The position numbers were made by a program, and so were the translations under genes. From assembly GCA_021204045.1 (NCBI GenBank), contig JAJQAA010000044.1:1-64000 (forward strand): DNA of 64,000 nt, written 5' to 3'. Positions 63,164 to 64,000 of this stretch are shown here, one piece after another. Source of the stretch: Clostridiales bacterium. Its GTDB lineage: Bacteria; Bacillota; Clostridia; Lachnospirales; Lachnospiraceae. The notes under the pieces are model-generated. The model did not search any database, was not told the DNA's origin, and worked only from the letters and a program-made list of their open reading frames with translations. Every line of letters starts with the position of its first letter. Positions within the stretch are counted from its first letter, which is position 1.

Positions 63164-64000
63164 TTAGTTCAGTCCAGCTTCCTCATACAGAGCCGCGCGC
63201 AGATCGGTCCAGCCGAGCACGTCATAGGCGCTCTTTGCTGCTTCCTTGAAGGCGTCTTTGTCGACCTCAACGATCTCCATGCCGTTGTCAATCAGCGTCT
63301 GCTCCATGTCTGCCTGAGCGTCAACGATATCCATCGCGTTGTCATATGCGCAGGAATAGAAGTCGTCGAGCATGATCTGCTGATATTCCGCCGGCAGCTG
63401 GTTGAACCAGGTTTCGCCGCAGATCAGCATGTTGAACAGGTTGATATGCTCGGTCTTGCTCACATATTCGCAGACCTCATAGATCGCGCTGGAAACAGCG
63501 GAGGTGTACTGAACCTCGCAGGCGTCGATCGCTTTGGTCTGAATGCTGTTGTAAACCTCGGACCATGCGATGTTGTAAGGAGTTGCGCCCATGGCCTTGA
63601 TGGACTCGTTGTACGGGTCAGCGCCCGGGGTACGGGTAACAACGCCCTTCAGATCCTCCGGCTTGGTCCATGCGGCATGTCCCATGAAGGAACGGGCGCC
63701 GTCATAGTAGTTGTAAGCCAGAACACGGATGCCGGCTTGCTGCAGCTGAGAATCCCAATCCTTGGCGGTAGCAGTGTCCAGAAGCTTCAGGCCATCCTCG
63801 TAGTTGTCTACGATGTAGGCCATATTCAGAATACCGATATCATATACATAGCTGGACAGACGGCCTGCGTCGGTAAGAACCGCGATGCCCATGCCCTGCA
63901 GAGCCTGGTCAATCATATCTTCCTCGCCGCCGAGCTGGCTGGACGGATAGATCGTGATCTTCACGCCGCCGTTGGTATCCTCAGCGACCTTGTCTGCCGC
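63164..64000 (-). CDS. dctP: TRAP transporter solute-binding protein, 5' end outside window
   Basis: The visible 278 codons are the C-terminal part of a DctP-family periplasmic-type binding protein, anchored or free outside the membrane. It reads from AADKVAEDTNGGV at the window edge, with IYPSSQLGGEEDMIDQALQG and later VTRTPGADPYNESIKAMGAT, where the family's carboxylate-binding arginine lies. The start codon and signal peptide are to the right of the window. The ligand cannot be deduced. Confidence 0.88.
   Translation of the reverse strand, partial: AADKVAEDTNGGVKITIYPSSQLGGEEDMIDQALQGMGIAVLTDAGRLSSYVYDIGILNMAYIVDNYEDGLKLLDTATAKDWDSQLQQAGIRVLAYNYYDGARSFMGHAAWTKPEDLKGVVTRTPGADPYNESIKAMGATPYNIAWSEVYNSIQTKAIDACEVQYTSAVSSAIYEVCEYVSKTEHINLFNMLICGETWFNQLPAEYQQIMLDDFYSCAYDNAMDIVDAQADMEQTLIDNGMEIVEVDKDAFKEAAKSAYDVLGWTDLRAALYEEAGLN

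Overview
The window looks like a chromosome segment of a spore-forming Clostridia species, most probably Lachnospiraceae. It has moderately high GC, encodes sigma-F with its SpoIIA partners and SpoVA proteins, makes diaminopimelate through DapL, carries a lysine riboswitch and a SipW/TasA-type surface locus, and has family-specific DUF5716/DUF5717 genes. I do not name a genus. No rRNA, tRNA or CRISPR array was seen.

Layout. (1) 1-4.68 kb: part of a mobilizable element resembling the Tn4451 group, with a type I toxin-antitoxin pair, a MOBV relaxase, a CHC2 zinc-finger primase, a VapE-like helicase, phased GTTGTC repeats and a TnpW-like gene. Its right edge abuts the 3' remnant of a TasA-like gene. 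(2) 4.88-9.0 kb: surface-protein locus with two SipW-dependent secreted proteins, the SipW peptidase, and a class B-like sortase on its own promoter. (3) 9.06-10.95 kb: a low-GC gene for an HTH + GHKL ATPase + STAS-like protein, and a decayed Rpn-family remnant. (4) 10.95-17.7 kb, minus strand: UPF0210, ACT protein, WalJ-like hydrolase, a DUF523-CoaE fusion, DNA polymerase I and a zinc-finger anti-sigma-like protein. (5) 17.9-31.1 kb, mostly plus: dapL, DUF4364, DUF5717/DUF5716/TPR operon, valS, folC and a TPR membrane protein. (6) 31.2-38.3 kb: sporulation block spoIIAA-spoIIAB-sigF then spoVAA-AB-AC, an insertion (truncated DUF4143 ATPase plus a phosphoesterase), then spoVAD-AE. (7) 38.4-43 kb, minus: a PBP1A-type enzyme with a long repeat-filled leader, and an intact DUF4143 ATPase. 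(8) 43-49.2 kb: yigZ, typA, an OB-fold protein, a corrinoid adenosyltransferase, and riboswitch-controlled dapA-dapB. (9) 49.3-52.9 kb: an accessory, partly decaying stretch with a MATE exporter bearing an early stop codon, a lipoprotein, RhuM/Fic and a Fic fragment. (10) 52.8-58.2 kb: purine genes purC, purF, purB, purA. (11) 58.2-64 kb: an RNase H-like exonuclease with an apparently leaderless promoter, manA, and a minus-strand TRAP transporter operon with a GntR regulator.

The strongest candidates for something undescribed are: a 143-nt element in the purC leader that folds on paper into an almost perfectly closed four-way junction; the single-chain HTH/GHKL/STAS-like regulator, whose STAS-like part lacks the SpoIIAA phospho-serine; tandem palindromic 67-68 bp repeats inside the predicted PBP1A mRNA leader; and TCGGAAAA-containing direct repeats upstream of both DUF4143 ATPase genes.

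Coordinates and motifs were read by eye. Family assignments come from recognising sequence motifs, not from database searches.
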